From: JAKQIM01 sp029557965 | GTDB taxonomy: Bacteria; Chloroflexota; Anaerolineae; Anaerolineales; UBA4823 | NCBI GenBank assembly: GCA_035341015.1 | Contig: DAOQUL010000013.1 | Span: 1 to 64,000, forward strand | DNA: 64,000 bases | Direction of reading: 5' to 3' | Shown: positions 24,484 through 31,807 of the stretch, piece by piece | Numbering within the stretch: the first letter of the stretch is position 1 | How the letters are laid out: each line of letters opens with the position of its first letter | Translations under genes and position numbers: made by a program | The notes under the pieces: model-generated | Told to the model about the DNA's origin: nothing | Database searches by the model: none | The model's input: the letters and a program-made list of their open reading frames with translations, nothing else

Positions 24484-25365
24484 TCATAACTGCTTGCGGA
24501 TAAATTCCACCAACCAGGCTTCTTCTTCAGGGATCTCTTCGCTCAGGCGGGCTGCGGCGACCACCGGCAGCCAACTGCTCAGTTGGCCGCTTCCACCCGG
24601 GCAGCGCTGAAAATAGCGCCGCAGGTAAACCTGCTGGAACCAGCCGCGCAGCCACTGAACCAGCCAGGGCATGGGGGTTCCCGGCGGCAGCGATCTTCCG
24701 CCTAACAGCAGGCAGGTGCGGGCCACGTCTGCCTGGGGGTTTCCGCTGGTGGCATCGATCCAATCGATCACCACCGGCCCGCGCCCGCTCAATAACACGT
24801 TATCCGGGTGGAAATCGCCGTGGCAAAGCTGTTCTCCCATTGGCAGGCGGCGCAAGGCCAGCAGGGCGGCGTGGCGCAAGAATTCTGACAGCGCCGCGGC
24901 GTGATGGATCTTGTGCTGCAAACGTTCGTGCTGGTCGGGCAGGTCGCTGCAAGTGCGGCTGTGCATATCAACGTGCAGGTCAGCCAAGAGCCGCGCCATG
25001 GCCGTCAATCGCCAGGGTTTTCGGCGAAACACCTCCAGCATCGAGGCCCCATCCAGCCGTTCAAATTCCAATCCTGGGCGTCCATTGACCTGTACCACCT
25101 GACCCACATCTGGCGCCGCCGGCCAGGTGGCCCGCACGATGCGTGCCTGGCGCGCTTCGTATTCTGCTGCCGAAACAGGCATCCATTCGCGGAACAGCTT
25201 GAGCACCTGGCCCTCTTTCCAGGCGTATACTTCGGCTGTGCGCCCGGTGGCAATGGGTGGCTCAAGCGGCAGGCTCAATCTTACTCCCCGGTGCGTGCGC
25301 GCCGCTGCTGGGTCATCATACCAGCCTGCCTGACCAAGCCTCGTAGCGATGGCCGCGGCGCTCAT
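24484..25365 (-). CDS. Aminoglycoside-phosphotransferase-fold kinase
   Basis: 293 residues from the ATG at 25365. The kinase-like fold has a nucleotide loop (ATGRTAEVYAW), Lys in VLKLFREW, catalytic loop LCHGDFHPDNVLL (H-G-D-x-H-x-D-N) and metal Asp in VVIDWIDATSGNP. The family phosphorylates small molecules such as sugars, choline or antibiotics. Resistance is not implied. The start at 25365 overlaps the metallophosphoesterase gene by 50 bp; a TTG at 25278 with GGGGAG upstream is an alternative. It is the last gene of the NurA-HerA run. Confidence 0.8.
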   Translation of the reverse strand: MSAAAIATRLGQAGWYDDPAAARTHRGVRLSLPLEPPIATGRTAEVYAWKEGQVLKLFREWMPVSAAEYEARQARIVRATWPAAPDVGQVVQVNGRPGLEFERLDGASMLEVFRRKPWRLTAMARLLADLHVDMHSRTCSDLPDQHERLQHKIHHAAALSEFLRHAALLALRRLPMGEQLCHGDFHPDNVLLSGRGPVVIDWIDATSGNPQADVARTCLLLGGRSLPPGTPMPWLVQWLRGWFQQVYLRRYFQRCPGGSGQLSSWLPVVAAARLSEEIPEEEAWLVEFIRKQL

Positions 25366-26686
25366 CGCCCTGGTAGAAGGCCAGGTAGGTCATCAACTGG
25401 TAGGGGATGAACTTCTGCTCTTCGGGGCGGTAGCGGGTCAGGTCGTAATAAGTACGCCAGGTGCCGGTGTTGACCATGATCTGGTAGGCCAGCCGGTCGC
25501 CCACGTGGTATGTGTCCAGCGGCACAATCTCGTGGTGGTGAGTGTGACCATAGACGATGAAATCGGCCCGCCGGCTGGTAAAGGCCGCCTCGCTGATGGC
25601 ATGGTTGGCAAAAGACAGCGCATCACTCCACAGTTTTTTCTGGATCCAGGTCATCAGGTCGTTGATGCTTTCAAAAGACGCCAGCTTGGTCACCTTGAGC
25701 ACCATTTCCAGCCCATCCACGCTGTCAAAGGGGTTCAGCGCTTTGTCGTGGGCGCGCACGAATTTCAGGGCCAAGAATTCTCCTGCCAGCTCATCCCATA
25801 TGGCCTTGACCTTGGCCTGGATGCTCGGGGCGCCGCCGTATTGGCGCACCTGGCTGCTGATCCACAACGGGGCCGCCACGCTGGGGCGGATATTGGTGAT
25901 CTCGTGCAGCTCGCGGTAGAAGCTGTCGGGCAGCACACCGCTGAGGCGGTTCTCAACTTCGATTGGGAAGCGGTTGAGCAGGTCGATTGCCAGCGCGTCG
26001 CCCAGGGTCGACACATTGCGTCCCTGTTTTTGGTTATAGTTGAACTTGTCGAAGTAGTCGCCATGCCTGGCAAAGACGCGGTGCTCGTCGAGCATCTGCA
26101 TCAGTGCGTTCGATTCGTGCGGGTCGAAGGGGAATGGCGTGGGCTCGTTTTGCAAACCCAAGGCCTCGATGATCTCCTGGCGGATCTGGTCATAAGGCTC
26201 GCCGGGCAGGTGGTACATCCAATCGTGGTTGCCCACCATGTAATGGATCTTCACCCTGACCGGGATGCGCCCGCCGACATCCGTCGCCGGGTTGCCGCGC
26301 ATATCGGCCGGCGGCAGCACAATCGCTTCGCCAGAGGCAAGCTGGCGGAAAATGGCAAAGCTCTGGGCGTTGGCCTTCAAGATGGCGCGAGTGATCTGCC
26401 GCAGCTTGGCGGGCAGCTCCGGCTGGTTGGGGTCGCTCCAGGGGCGGGCATAACCCGGTTCGCCGGGCCTCTCGGTCAGCCATAGGGCAGAATGGACCAC
26501 TTCAAGGATATCTCCCAGCAGCAGCAAGTGCACCTCTTCGATCGGCCGGTAGCGGCCATCATCGCGCACCGAGGCAGTCAGGGCCATCTGCTCCAGCCGG
26601 TCACGGAAGATGCGGAAAGCATCTGCAGAAATGGTTTTTCCGCAGGTGTTGTCGCCCATGTGCAGGTCACTGATGATGATTAACAT
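25316..26686 (-). CDS. Calcineurin-like metallophosphoesterase (456 aa)
   Basis: Metal-binding motifs in order are ISDLHMGD (D7, H9), LLLGDILEV, MVGNHDWMYHLPGE, ARHGDYFDKFNY and VYGHTHHHEI, giving a complete dinuclear site. A long helical insert lies between the fourth and last motif. Size and position beside HerA/NurA recall Mre11-type nucleases, but no capping-domain motif is recognised, so substrate (DNA ends, nucleotides or phosphoproteins) is open. It follows HerA by 13 bp and overlaps the kinase gene, indicating one transcript. Confidence 0.8.
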   Translation of the reverse strand: MLIIISDLHMGDNTCGKTISADAFRIFRDRLEQMALTASVRDDGRYRPIEEVHLLLLGDILEVVHSALWLTERPGEPGYARPWSDPNQPELPAKLRQITRAILKANAQSFAIFRQLASGEAIVLPPADMRGNPATDVGGRIPVRVKIHYMVGNHDWMYHLPGEPYDQIRQEIIEALGLQNEPTPFPFDPHESNALMQMLDEHRVFARHGDYFDKFNYNQKQGRNVSTLGDALAIDLLNRFPIEVENRLSGVLPDSFYRELHEITNIRPSVAAPLWISSQVRQYGGAPSIQAKVKAIWDELAGEFLALKFVRAHDKALNPFDSVDGLEMVLKVTKLASFESINDLMTWIQKKLWSDALSFANHAISEAAFTSRRADFIVYGHTHHHEIVPLDTYHVGDRLAYQIMVNTGTWRTYYDLTRYRPEEQKFIPYQLMTYLAFYQGDERRGHRYEAWSGRLV

Positions 26687-26699
26687 CGGCTTCTACTCC

Positions 26700-28400
26700 C
26701 TAAAATCCCAGCTCATTCAAGATCTGGTCTGTGCTGCGCGGGCTGCCAGATTTGCTCAACAGCTCTTCCCAGAATTTATCGTCATAGCGGCGAGAGCGCA
26801 CCGGCAGCGGCATGGGCACCCCCCAGCCAAGCAGCAGCACCTCTTCTTTGGCTTGCAGGTGCGCCAGCATGCCGCGCAGCGCCTCGCGCCCGGCTAGGCC
26901 CGAGAGCACGGCATGGATGTCGTCCTCGTCGCCCAGCCAACCCGAAATGCGCGTCCCCAACTGCGACATCACCTCATCGTAGATCTGCGAGGGACGCTGG
27001 TCAATGATCAGCAGGGTCACGTAATACTTGCGCATCTCGCGCGCAATGGTGCTGAAGGTGGTCTGGGCAGCCATCTCGCGGTTGAGCAGCTTGTGCGCTT
27101 CTTCGACGACGATCACCAGGGGGCGGGGTTCGTCCTGCCCGGTGGAACGGAAGGCATTGGTGCGCTGTTCCCAGGCGGCGCGGATGCGCCGGGTAAGCAG
27201 GTTGGCTACCAGCAGGTAGTCCAGGTCGCTTTCAAAGTCGCCAAAAGAGAGCACCACGTGCTGCCCGCTGCCCAGGGCTTTGACGATCTCACCGATCGAG
27301 TCGGCGGCAGGTTTTTCAACAATGTAGGGTTTATTGAACAGGCGGCCCAACTTGGAATGCAGCCCCTCCGCCGCCGACACATTCACGCCCGTCCGGTTGG
27401 CCCAGGCGGCCACGCTGTTAGAGGCCGGGACCTTCTTGCCGTTTTCGTCTTCGACCATGTCGCCGTTTTTTAAGTCTCTGAAGGCCGAGAACCAGCCCTC
27501 GCGCCCAAAGCTGTTGGCGAGCGCCTCTAATGTGGTGGGGGTGGTTTCCTTCAGGTTCAGCTCACGGGTTAGCATCTCGATATCTTCGGGGGCGATATCT
27601 TTGCGGGCAATCTCCAGGTTAAAATCAGGCGCCTGGCCGCGGATCTTTGCCCCAGCGCCCAGTCCCACCACCCGCACGCGGCTGCGGAACTTGGTTTTCA
27701 GGCCGATGACGCGTTTGCCGGTATCTGAGGCGGTATCGTCAAAGCCATATTCGTTGTGCATGTCAAACACCAGCACCGAGGCCGCGTTATACTGGATCAG
27801 CCCGGCTAACACGATGCGCGCCAAGAAAGATTTGCCCGTGCCGGTGGCGCCAAAGACGCCCGATGAGCGCTGGACGAATTTTGCCAGGTCCATGCACACC
27901 GGGTGGCCTTGCTCGCGGGTGTAACCGATGACAAAATTGCCCTCTTTCCCCGGGTCGCCAAATATCTCGGCAATATCGCCGGGCTGGGCCGGGCGCACCG
28001 GGGCGTGGTGCGGGGGGATGGTCTTGACCGGCATCGGGTGGGGGTCTTCAGGGTGTTCCAGCCGCCAGGCCTCATACTGAGGCGAGGCAGGGTCGGGGCC
28101 GCGTTCCAGCATCAGCGCGGGCAGCACTTCCAGGTTGGTGAAGAGCGTTTGGCCGTGCAGCAAACGGGCCAACTCGGCCGGCAGGCGCGTTTCGCTCTGC
28201 TCATCGGCAAAGCGCGGGTCGGTGGCGCCGAGCTGAAGATCCGTCACCAGGCCGTAGAACTGCCAATCGCCGCTTTCAATGACCACAAAAGCCCCTTCTT
28301 GCATCTCTTGCGAGGGGATGGTCAGGCGCACGCGCAGGTTCTCTTTTAGCCCGCCGCCGACGATGTAACCGATGCTTGCGTGTTCGTGTTCGCTCATCAT
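26700..28400 (-). CDS. herA: HerA-like DNA-translocating ATPase
   Basis: 566 residues. An N-terminal HAS-barrel domain (about 8-65: IGYIVGGGLKENLRV, GAFVVIESGDWQFYGLVTDL) is followed by a RecA-type ATPase with Walker A GATGTGKS (184-191), Walker B PLVIVVEEAH, the sensor-like IIDQRPSQI and arginine finger region LGTRISGWL. HerA forms a hexameric DNA translocase that works with the nuclease NurA in end resection. The start overlaps the upstream phosphoesterase stop as ATGA. NurA is encoded three genes upstream in the same run. Confidence 0.92.
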   Translation of the reverse strand: MMSEHEHASIGYIVGGGLKENLRVRLTIPSQEMQEGAFVVIESGDWQFYGLVTDLQLGATDPRFADEQSETRLPAELARLLHGQTLFTNLEVLPALMLERGPDPASPQYEAWRLEHPEDPHPMPVKTIPPHHAPVRPAQPGDIAEIFGDPGKEGNFVIGYTREQGHPVCMDLAKFVQRSSGVFGATGTGKSFLARIVLAGLIQYNAASVLVFDMHNEYGFDDTASDTGKRVIGLKTKFRSRVRVVGLGAGAKIRGQAPDFNLEIARKDIAPEDIEMLTRELNLKETTPTTLEALANSFGREGWFSAFRDLKNGDMVEDENGKKVPASNSVAAWANRTGVNVSAAEGLHSKLGRLFNKPYIVEKPAADSIGEIVKALGSGQHVVLSFGDFESDLDYLLVANLLTRRIRAAWEQRTNAFRSTGQDEPRPLVIVVEEAHKLLNREMAAQTTFSTIAREMRKYYVTLLIIDQRPSQIYDEVMSQLGTRISGWLGDEDDIHAVLSGLAGREALRGMLAHLQAKEEVLLLGWGVPMPLPVRSRRYDDKFWEELLSKSGSPRSTDQILNELGF

Positions 28401-29248
28401 ATTTCCTCTCCCACAGCCGTATCATCCATCAGCGGCAGGGGAACTTCAAACAGGCGCGAGGTCAGCACGCCGTTTTGAATGCTGAACAGGCGGTACTGAG
28501 GGTTTGCCAGGCGCACTGCCAGCGTGTCGATGGGGTGAAACGTGTAGCTGGTTGAACGCAGGCCCCAGGTTGGGATGCCGTATTCAACTTTCTCGTAAGA
28601 AATGTGCGTGTGCCCGGCAATGATGCCCAAGATGCGGGCGGTTGTGGTGGGGGCGCACAGGGCTTCCCAAAAAGCATTGACCTCGTCAGCGATAAAGGCA
28701 TCCATCCAGCGCATGTTCAACGATGTCACCTGGTGATGCATGCAGATGACCAGGGGCAGGCCGCTGCGCAAGCCCTGATCCAGGCAGTTGTACAGCTCAG
28801 GGTACAGGCGCGCTTTGCTGTCGGCGCCCCAATCCAGGCACAAGAAGAGCACCCCTTTGTGCTCAAAGGAGGCATTCAACATGCCCCCGGGCCGGCTGAG
28901 CGGGAAGAACTGCTCGCACATGCGTCGCCGGTCATCATGGTTGCCGGGCATCAGGTAAAGGGGGAGACCCTCCAGGCCGGGCCGCCTCATGCTCAGCGGG
29001 CCGGGAAACGCCGCCGATCCAGGGGCAGCCCCGAGTTCATTTTGCAGCCAGGCGTAGCCTTGGGGGGTGGGCGGGTCCACCAGGTCGCCGGTGGAGATCA
29101 AAAAATCGGCCTGGGGGGCGGCATATTGGGCCAGGTGCTGCAGGGTTTGCGTAAACGTGTAATTCACCGCATACCCCAGTCGAACGCTGGTAGCGCTCGG
29201 CCCCAGGTGATGGTCTGTGATTTGGATGAAGGAGAAATCTTCTGGCAT
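28397..29248 (-). CDS. Icc-like metallophosphoesterase (283 aa)
   Basis: Motifs ITDHHLGP (D12, H14), LISTGDLVDPP, MPGNHDDRR, VICMHHQV and IIAGHTHISYEK form a complete dinuclear metal site, close to class III cyclic-nucleotide phosphodiesterases (Icc/CpdA). Despite that similarity, its place between the HAS-barrel protein and HerA suggests a function in the DNA module, either as a nuclease or by hydrolysing a signal nucleotide. That is inference. It is the smaller of two phosphoesterases in this operon, and the two are not close copies. Confidence 0.82.
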   Translation of the reverse strand: MPEDFSFIQITDHHLGPSATSVRLGYAVNYTFTQTLQHLAQYAAPQADFLISTGDLVDPPTPQGYAWLQNELGAAPGSAAFPGPLSMRRPGLEGLPLYLMPGNHDDRRRMCEQFFPLSRPGGMLNASFEHKGVLFLCLDWGADSKARLYPELYNCLDQGLRSGLPLVICMHHQVTSLNMRWMDAFIADEVNAFWEALCAPTTTARILGIIAGHTHISYEKVEYGIPTWGLRSTSYTFHPIDTLAVRLANPQYRLFSIQNGVLTSRLFEVPLPLMDDTAVGEEI

Positions 29249-29274
29249 CGGCTTTCCTCTGGCAGCTCACCTGC

Positions 29275-29877
29275 CTATGGCAATCCATCTGCCAGGGCGC
29301 CCAGCACGTTCATCAGCGTGGGGTAATCATCGCGCAGCAGGGTGATCAGCTCTTGCGTGGCGGTGCTGCCCCAGCCCCAGTTGCCGGCCGCGGCATGCGC
29401 AGCCTGGGCCTGCTGGACATGCGCTGCCAGCAGTTCAGCGGCAGGCAGGTCGGCGGCCCGCAGAACGTGGCGGAAATAGCCAAAGCGCCCCGCGGCGGTG
29501 AACTGGCGCAGCTCATCGCCCTCGCACAGGTAGATCATATCCAGGCTGAGCGGCGGGCGCGGTGGCAGCAGGTGCGAAATGACCCCCTGCTGGCGGTAAC
29601 CGACGGCCAAGACGCTCATTTCCAGCGGCACGTTGCGGTTGATGCGGTTATCGGCGATGATGTTGTCATCTATGCCTTCTGCGGTGACCAACTGCCGCAC
29701 CAGTCCATCGTCGTCAATGTGGATATCGTAGATCAATCCATAAACCTGGTAGTCATCAGCCACGGGCACGCGCAGCAGTGCCCCAAAGGATGGGGCATCC
29801 ACCTGGTCCACGCGGCAGCCCACCACAAAGCCAGATGTCCCGGCGCGCAGCAGCCTTCCGATCTCAATCGCTTTCAT
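29275..29877 (-). CDS. Stand-alone HAS-barrel-like protein
   Basis: 200 residues. Residues 5-60 (IGRLLRAGTSGFVVGCRV, then FGALLRVPVADDYQVYGLIYDI) align by eye with the N-terminal HAS barrel of the HerA encoded two genes away, sharing IG, a V-rich strand, and YGL-x-x-D. The C-terminal 130 residues are helical and contain no ATPase motif. It could sit between HerA and NurA or cap the HerA ring. The ATG overlaps the NurA stop by 4 bp. No named family is recognised beyond this domain. Confidence 0.65.
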   Translation of the reverse strand: MKAIEIGRLLRAGTSGFVVGCRVDQVDAPSFGALLRVPVADDYQVYGLIYDIHIDDDGLVRQLVTAEGIDDNIIADNRINRNVPLEMSVLAVGYRQQGVISHLLPPRPPLSLDMIYLCEGDELRQFTAAGRFGYFRHVLRAADLPAAELLAAHVQQAQAAHAAAGNWGWGSTATQELITLLRDDYPTLMNVLGALADGLP

Positions 29878-31049
29878 AGTTTGTGTCTTGTCCTCCCGCC
29901 CAGGTCTTTTCCGGCTTGCTTGAATGAGCGGCCCTCAACCGGGATGCCAAGCTGGGTCAGCTCGTGAAGAATCATCTGGGTTACTTCCTCTTGCTCGTCG
30001 TGGCTGACCACGGCTGTTTCGTGGGCGCGGTGCAGCAGGTAAGGGTAGGGGCGCGCCCCCATGATGCGGCATTGGTGGATCAATACGGCGTGCAGGCCGT
30101 CTAACATGGCCTGGTCTTTGGCAACCCAGGCCGGGATCTCGACGCGCGCCAATCCCTGCCGCCCACGACCGACGTTTAAATAGAAGAAGTGCAGCGCCAG
30201 GGCATCCTTGTAGCGCTTGGCCGATTGCGACTGCATGGCAAACACCGCCGAGCGCTGTCCGGGCTTGAGCAGGTCGCGGTACAGGTCCATATCCCGCACC
30301 CTTTGCAAGGGGCGATAATCGCGCATCTCTTTGACCTGTTCTGGGCCGGCTTTGGCCACTTCGAGCAGGCGCACCACCAGCTCAGCAGATGGCTTATCTA
30401 CATAACCGGCAGTGGTCACGTTGGCCTGGTACATCTGCTCCAGGATATGCAGGTACTCATCCAGGCTGCGCTGGAATTCGGCGGCTTCGTCGCCGCCATC
30501 CCCCTTGGCGCCCCATAACTCCATCGGCCCATCTGTGAATGTGATCACTGGGGCGGGCGCCTGGGCGGCTTGCTCGGCCAACAGGATGCGTTCTTTCATA
30601 TCTCGCCTTAACGATAGCATTGTATCGCTGAGGTACGAGGCCTGGGCGTCATAGAATAATTTGCATTCCTTGAAAATTACAGGCGGACTGCCGGCAGCGT
30701 GCTGCATCTGGATCACCCCCACGTTCACCAGGCCGTACTCCACCTCGGCGTGCCGGTCTACGAAGATCTGTGAGCCATCCGCCGCCAAAATGCTGGCCTG
30801 GGCCGGCAGGGGCGGCAGGTCAATGCAGGCATCCAGCCGCTCGTGAACCGGCAGCGCACAGCGCAGCGATGGGTCGTGGCTGCGCACCACTTCTTGTACT
30901 TTTTGGCGCAGTTCTTCAATGCGCCCGGCATGGATTTCCAGCAGTCGAAGGGCCTCTGCCCGCCGGTCTTCCAACTCTCGCTGGCGTTGGAGCGCATTTG
31001 CCCCCAGCTCTGTGACTTGTTGGCGGACTTGTTGGAAATCCAGGGCCAT
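29874..31049 (-). CDS. nurA: NurA-domain 5'-3' nuclease
   Basis: 391 residues. An N-terminal coiled coil (about 1-55) precedes the NurA nuclease core. Active-site regions are ILAADGSQIFVDRH (D91), VITFTDGPMELWG (D173) and the C-terminal LLHRAHETAVVSHDEQ. NurA is an RNase H-like nuclease that resects DNA ends in a complex with HerA; archaeal versions sit in operons with Mre11 and Rad50. Here the genes beside it are a PilZ protein upstream (1 nt apart) and the HAS-barrel protein downstream (4 bp overlap). Confidence 0.88.
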   Translation of the reverse strand: MALDFQQVRQQVTELGANALQRQRELEDRRAEALRLLEIHAGRIEELRQKVQEVVRSHDPSLRCALPVHERLDACIDLPPLPAQASILAADGSQIFVDRHAEVEYGLVNVGVIQMQHAAGSPPVIFKECKLFYDAQASYLSDTMLSLRRDMKERILLAEQAAQAPAPVITFTDGPMELWGAKGDGGDEAAEFQRSLDEYLHILEQMYQANVTTAGYVDKPSAELVVRLLEVAKAGPEQVKEMRDYRPLQRVRDMDLYRDLLKPGQRSAVFAMQSQSAKRYKDALALHFFYLNVGRGRQGLARVEIPAWVAKDQAMLDGLHAVLIHQCRIMGARPYPYLLHRAHETAVVSHDEQEEVTQMILHELTQLGIPVEGRSFKQAGKDLGGRTRHKL

Positions 31050-31050
31050 T

Positions 31051-31755
31051 TTATCCGGCTTTGTCTTTACACATCGATTCGAAGATCAATTGCAGCTCGC
31101 CCAGGGTTTCCTTTTCGCGCTGTTGGATATAGCTGAGCAGGAGCGGTTCAACCTCAGGGTTGGGAAAGATGCGGATGCCCAGGCGGTGCAAGAAGGTGCC
31201 CTCTTGATCCACCACGTTGGTGACCCTGCCGTTGAAGCGCACGATCGTCTCAGTATTGGGCAAACGGAAATCGACGTAGACCTCTTTCTCTTTCTCAAAC
31301 GACAGGTCGCCGTAGATGTAGGCGGCAAAAGTACATACCCCAACGCCGGTGGAAGAGATGTCGGCAATTTTTCCGCCGATGCGCCGCCGGCCATCGTATA
31401 TTTCAGCGTCAATGGGCTCATTGGGATGAACGCGTATGGCCGTGCGCAGCCCCACCTTGTTGCCACTTTCCACAAACTCCATCAGCGCCACGCGCTGCTT
31501 GGGCACATCGGCCCCCACCACGTTGGCGCGGTAAGTCTGCAGCAGCCGCTGGCTTTGCAGGTAAGTCTTGCCCTCCAAAGCCATGCAGACTGCCTGGTGT
31601 GGGTGCACCGACAGGCCCACCATGCCGCGATCTACGGCGACAATGGTGGCTGGATAATTGATCGGAAAGCCGCGATACGTGTTGAGCAGGGTAACGCTCT
31701 CGTTATCGTTAGAAATCTTGCGGAAGATGGTCATCAGTTCATCGTTTGCTTCCAT
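31051..31755 (-). CDS. PilZ-domain c-di-GMP-binding protein
   Basis: 234 residues from the ATG at 31755, with AAGGAG in position. The C-terminal half is a PilZ domain: RTAIRVHPNEPIDAEI, then GGKIADISSTGVGV, giving the R-x3-R-like and D/N-x-S-x2-G motifs that bind c-di-GMP. The N-terminal half (about 1-115) resembles the YcgR-type PilZN barrel. Its stop is 2 nt from the NurA start, so they are almost certainly in one operon. The window also encodes a diguanylate cyclase far to the right. Confidence 0.82.
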   Translation of the reverse strand: MEANDELMTIFRKISNDNESVTLLNTYRGFPINYPATIVAVDRGMVGLSVHPHQAVCMALEGKTYLQSQRLLQTYRANVVGADVPKQRVALMEFVESGNKVGLRTAIRVHPNEPIDAEIYDGRRRIGGKIADISSTGVGVCTFAAYIYGDLSFEKEKEVYVDFRLPNTETIVRFNGRVTNVVDQEGTFLHRLGIRIFPNPEVEPLLLSYIQQREKETLGELQLIFESMCKDKAG

Positions 31756-31807
31756 CCCACACACTCCTTACCGCACACACTTCGAATGAAATCGATACAA
31801 GTATATT

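Noticed and set aside
24484..25365. Antibiotic-resistance reading of the APH-type kinase
   Set aside because: The fold is shared by many sugar, choline and metabolite kinases, and no residues specific to aminoglycoside binding could be identified.
25349..26485. 378 codon open frame opposite the 456 aa metallophosphoesterase
   Set aside because: Antisense to complete metal-binding motifs; no domain of its own.
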